Source: Liolophura sinensis
Taxonomy: Eukaryota > Mollusca > Polyplacophora > Chitonida > Chitonidae
Assembly (NCBI RefSeq): GCF_032854445.1
Contig: NC_088303.1
Coordinates: forward strand, 15,569,501 to 15,633,500
Direction of reading: 5' to 3'
DNA: 64,000 nucleotides
The notes beneath the pieces are model-generated. The model had not been told where the DNA came from, ran no database searches, and saw nothing but the letters and a program-made list of their open reading frames with translations. The position numbers and the translations under genes were made by a program. This document shows, in pieces, positions 60,628-64,000 of this stretch (position 1 is its first letter; each line of letters opens with the position of its first letter).

Positions 60628-62817
60628 GTACGTGATACACCATTACTTGACTCGTATCCTTGACATTTCAAGCACGTATACATTATATGTAGATGTATGA
60701 ATGTATATTTACAACGATGTCCAGAACGGTGTTCAGGTGCCGTATAAAGCTCTTCACACATTTATTTAATTTTGAATTCTCTCAGGTGAAGATCACATTT
60801 ATGTGTGTTTTTCAGTTATCAGTTAGTTTTTGCTGTCTTTATCGACATAATCTTGAATTCACTGTGGTCAGTTGTGTATACGACTCGGGTCCTGATCGGC
60901 AGGATTAAATATATATACTCTCGCATGGAAGTCGTTCCGGCCCAGATGATTTAGAAGTATAAAATACCGTACATAAAAAAACTGCATTTCGGTCAAGGAC
61001 AGTGGTAGCAGAGCTGTATGGGCCAGCCATCGCCTTGACTGCAATTTTACCGGAGTGGAACCTCACTATGTACTGAATCTTACTTCTGCCATAATAAAAT
61101 AAGACTCGCTTCAAGCAATGAAGCGGCGATTAAAAGAATGTTACAATGTGAAGCATAGATTTTCGACTGAAAAACAAAGACTAAATTTGGTTTGGTATAT
61201 AATATATGTGACTTATCCTGCTGTTGCAGTTAAGTTGGATAAAAGCCGTTATGTGTACACTTATCGGTCTATCAATTAAAAAATCAGTCACGTGCACTGG
61301 TCGTCAGATTGGTTGGTTGATATGTGTAAAATGATCAAAACGGCAAACCGCTAATTCAGACCACATTCAGTTGTTCTTATAAATTTATAAAACCACGATA
61401 AAGAAATGCATTCATTGCTTTAGACTTTTGTGTCTTGCTGGACTATTTTCTCCTATCCAGGTTTGGGTAGGCAGCTTCACAAAGGCCATCAAAAACTGTT
61501 CATACTTGGTTGTCTGCGATACACTTGAACCATATTTTGTTTCTGTAAAATGAAAGCATAGATTAGTTCAAAATATCTAGTGTTAAGTTTAATAACAATT
61601 TGTGGAACATAATATTCCAACGACGGCTCCTGTAAACAAGAGGGATAATAACAAAAGCATTTTTTTTGTGTATGTAACAGTGACAATGTAAATATAGTGT
61701 ATGTGTATACTGTCGTCGTTCGCATGTGGACAGTGAAACCGGCCATTACACTTTGGTAGGTCTGCAAATCAAGTGACTTGCATCCTATTCTTGTATTAAC
61801 TGAATTTACTGAATTTCAGCGACGTACTGGCTATATAGTGCGCATGCGTACTAGACAGGGCCTGTTGTATATGGTATATATTTACTAAGACTTTCGGAGA
61901 TACGATAGATATTTTTTTTCATTTTCAAGCCTTCAGGGAACTATCTAAATGTATTCAAATGCCTTCAAAATTTGGAGAGCACTGTTGTAATTATCATTGT
62001 ATTATTGTACAATCGTAATACATCGCGTATTCGTAGCATCACAAATGCTTTAGGTGTCTAGCAATTTGCTCAGTAACGCCTTAAATGTTGCGAAGGAGGT
62101 AAAATTACAAACAGCTGACATGGACTTAAATGAGAGCATGGAGTTTGATTTTTAAAACGAAATGGAACTAACTAAACATATTGGATGTATTTGCTTTTTT
62201 GATATTTTGCTAATACGGATTCATTTATTGCGATAGCGGGACTTGAACTAGCGTGAATCGTATAAATGAAACAAGCTTATACGACGCACTGGCTACTTGG
62301 TGCACATGCATACTAGATAGCGCCCCCCCCCCCCCCCCCCCGCCATTGTTGTATGTTGGTATACATGGTTGATGACGGTTGTGTTGTCTCCTGCAGTAAG
62401 AATCAGAAGAAAACCATGGCCGAGGTGAAAGCGGAATATCATGTAAATTTTGCTGGACCACAGACACCAGAGAAAAACTCGATAAAGAAATGCATTCATT
62501 TGCTTTAGACTTTTGTGTCTTTTATGTCTTCACGAGAAATGTGTCACCAGATACTAGTTATATCACCGTCGTCTCTACTTCGGTAAAACTCACTTTGCAG
62601 TAGGCCTACATACATCTTATCTGTATCATCGACCTTGTCTTAACACATCCTGCTCGATCATACTTCGTCACAGGATCACTGCGTATGTACGTCCAAATGA
62701 GATTAAACCTTCGGCGTGTCCTCTTAATTATAATCTCTCGACCTTACGGTCAACACTTTTTAACCTTGAACGAAAGCTACATATTATTTTTTCATAGAAC
62801 AGTAGCCAGCATTTTAT
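60628..62817. other. Non-coding region with duplicated segments
   Basis: Contains two dispersed pairs of related sequence: CGATAAAGAAATGCATTCAT-type (61396-61436 and 62480-62521) and an ACTGGCTA...GCATGCGTACTAGA-type pair (61819-61880 and 62280-62368). No gene was recognised. Confidence 0.5.
62323..62341. repeat. Poly-C tract
   Basis: About 19 consecutive C, likely prone to length error in assembly. Confidence 0.9.
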
Positions 62818-63017
62818 NNNNNNNNNNNNNNNNNNNNNNNNNNNNNNNNNNNNNNNNNNNNNNNNNNNNNNNNNNNNNNNNNNNNNNNNNNNNNNNNNNN
62901 NNNNNNNNNNNNNNNNNNNNNNNNNNNNNNNNNNNNNNNNNNNNNNNNNNNNNNNNNNNNNNNNNNNNNNNNNNNNNNNNNNNNNNNNNNNNNNNNNNNN
63001 NNNNNNNNNNNNNNNNN
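62818..63017. other. Assembly gap (200 N)
   Basis: Run of exactly 200 unresolved bases, the size typical of a placeholder gap, so true length is unknown. Open frames spanning it are meaningless. Confidence 1.
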
Positions 63018-63547
63018 TTGATAATCGAGGATTGCAGAGATAACGAACGCTATATTTAGCCGTGAGATTTTCATAGTAATATCGTGTTTAATAAACAAAG
63101 AGAAATATATAATCCACCCCATTTAACTCTGACTATTGCAACATTATTCAAGCACCCCTCCACCCTCCCCCCCAACCCAACCTCCAACCCACACCAACAT
63201 CACTAAAGTTTTAAGATTGAGTTCCTTGGTGTTTGGAAAGCACCTATTTGATTTTAAAACCTCGTCGACAGTTTGGGCAGCCCTTCTATGACCAGAACTA
63301 ACCAAATGAACGAGGAGATATTTCCAGTACAGTCTGTGTTAATACTTCTCAAATACACGATTGCATATCCATGTGGATCCAGAAGAAATACACTTACTAG
63401 TATAGTGTGTCCTGATAATCGCGTAAACGCGCCAGTACAGTGCATCCGTTTTGCATTCAGGCAAGCACTTGATCGGTTAGTGTACAATGTAAATTTACAT
63501 TAAAACGTGTCATTATTATACTTACACCATACACTTGACTGTTTTTT
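63018..63547. other. No gene seen
   Basis: Sequence right of the gap. A C-rich stretch (63155-63190) is present. Two overlapping short frames on opposite strands (63254-63503) have no support. Confidence 0.4.
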
Positions 63548-63680
63548 TGCTTATTTATGGGATTCTACTCAAGAATATTTCACTTACACAACTGAATGGA
63601 GGGAAACCGCTGGCACAAACCGGGGAAACCTACTATTATCCGCAGGATTCTGAAACCTTTCCATGTATGTACGACAGGAT
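63548..63680 (-). mobile_element. Diverged SINE fragment (family 1)
   Basis: TCTACTCAAGAATATTTCAC, GGAGGGAAACCGCTGGCACA, ACCGGGGAAACC and TTATCCGCAGGATTCTG match the family in minus orientation, with internal deletion. Confidence 0.75.
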
Positions 63681-63936
63681 AGGACTTGACTGTTTAAATC
63701 CATGACTAATCTGGTCCACACGAATCATTTCTTTGATCAAATGTCCAAGTTTATATAAACTGCTTATCTTATCGAAATTATAAATATTAATGCGCGTGCC
63801 TTATGTGTACATACAGTGTCCCTTTTTTAAAAATAAATATACGGTAAGACTGTAACAAGGCGAACACCATCGTTATGTATGCTTGCTTTTCGACTCGTAT
63901 ACTTAACAATTTTTCACTCAAAAATGTGTGTGCATT

Positions 63937-64000
63937 AATTTATTTCATAGGTGTTTTACGCCGCCCTCAATATTGTTTCACCTTATAAGTCAGTAATATG
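63937..64000 (-). mobile_element. SINE tail (family 1) running off the window
   Basis: TTTATTTCATAGGTGTTTTA, CGCCGCCCTCAATATTGTTT, CACCTTATAAGTCAGTAATA: minus-oriented family tail cut by the window end. Confidence 0.7.

Noticed and set aside
62416-62508. Short ATG frame in good context (MAEVKAEYH...)
   Set aside because: Only about 30 codons, running into a segment duplicated at 61396. Possible donors are weak and no partner exon is visible.

Overview
Eukaryotic genomic DNA, most likely from a marine lophotrochozoan (mollusc-like). The evidence is GT-AG introns of up to about 5.5 kb, tRNA-derived SINEs in great number, abundant minisatellites, a degenerate LTR retrotransposon with a PNMA/Ty3-type gag, and proteins that read as ordinary metazoan genes. 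The species cannot be fixed from sequence alone. A 200-base run of N (62818-63017) marks an assembly gap.

Four multi-exon genes can be assembled from splice sites with matching phase. (1) Ninjurin A, plus strand, 3998-7590, 2 coding exons. (2) Ninjurin B, plus strand, 13267-15467, 2 coding exons and a tandem paralogue of A. (3) A 276-residue leucine-rich-repeat protein, minus strand, 18809-23135, 7 exons. (4) A mitochondrial acetyl-CoA hydrolase / 4-hydroxybutyrate CoA-transferase-family enzyme, plus strand, 28138-43052, 8 exons, 472 residues, all seven introns in phase 1. A fifth, tentative gene start (TATA box plus a short first exon) lies at 60485-60627.

Intron 2 of the CoA-transferase gene contains a 5 kb array of about 87 copies of a 58-bp unit (30578-35652). 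The unit is a copy of the end of exon 2 together with its 5' splice site, so the intron starts with dozens of repeated splice donors behind the real one.

The right third is repeat territory. A minus-strand Ty3/gypsy-type retrotransposon runs from LTR 50147-50364 to LTR 59349-59571, with gag, protease, RNase H and integrase pieces; the reverse-transcriptase core is missing. Its gag is interrupted by a 3347-bp insertion (53784-57130) with a 4-bp target duplication. The insertion consists of two identical 453-bp modules in direct orientation around 2.4 kb of non-coding DNA, and each module ends in 18-bp inverted repeats. At least 19 copies or fragments of one SINE family, and members of one or two further tRNA-derived SINE families, are scattered through the window, several with clear target-site duplications. 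Other tandem arrays have periods of 38, 28, about 75, about 80 and 86-97 bp.
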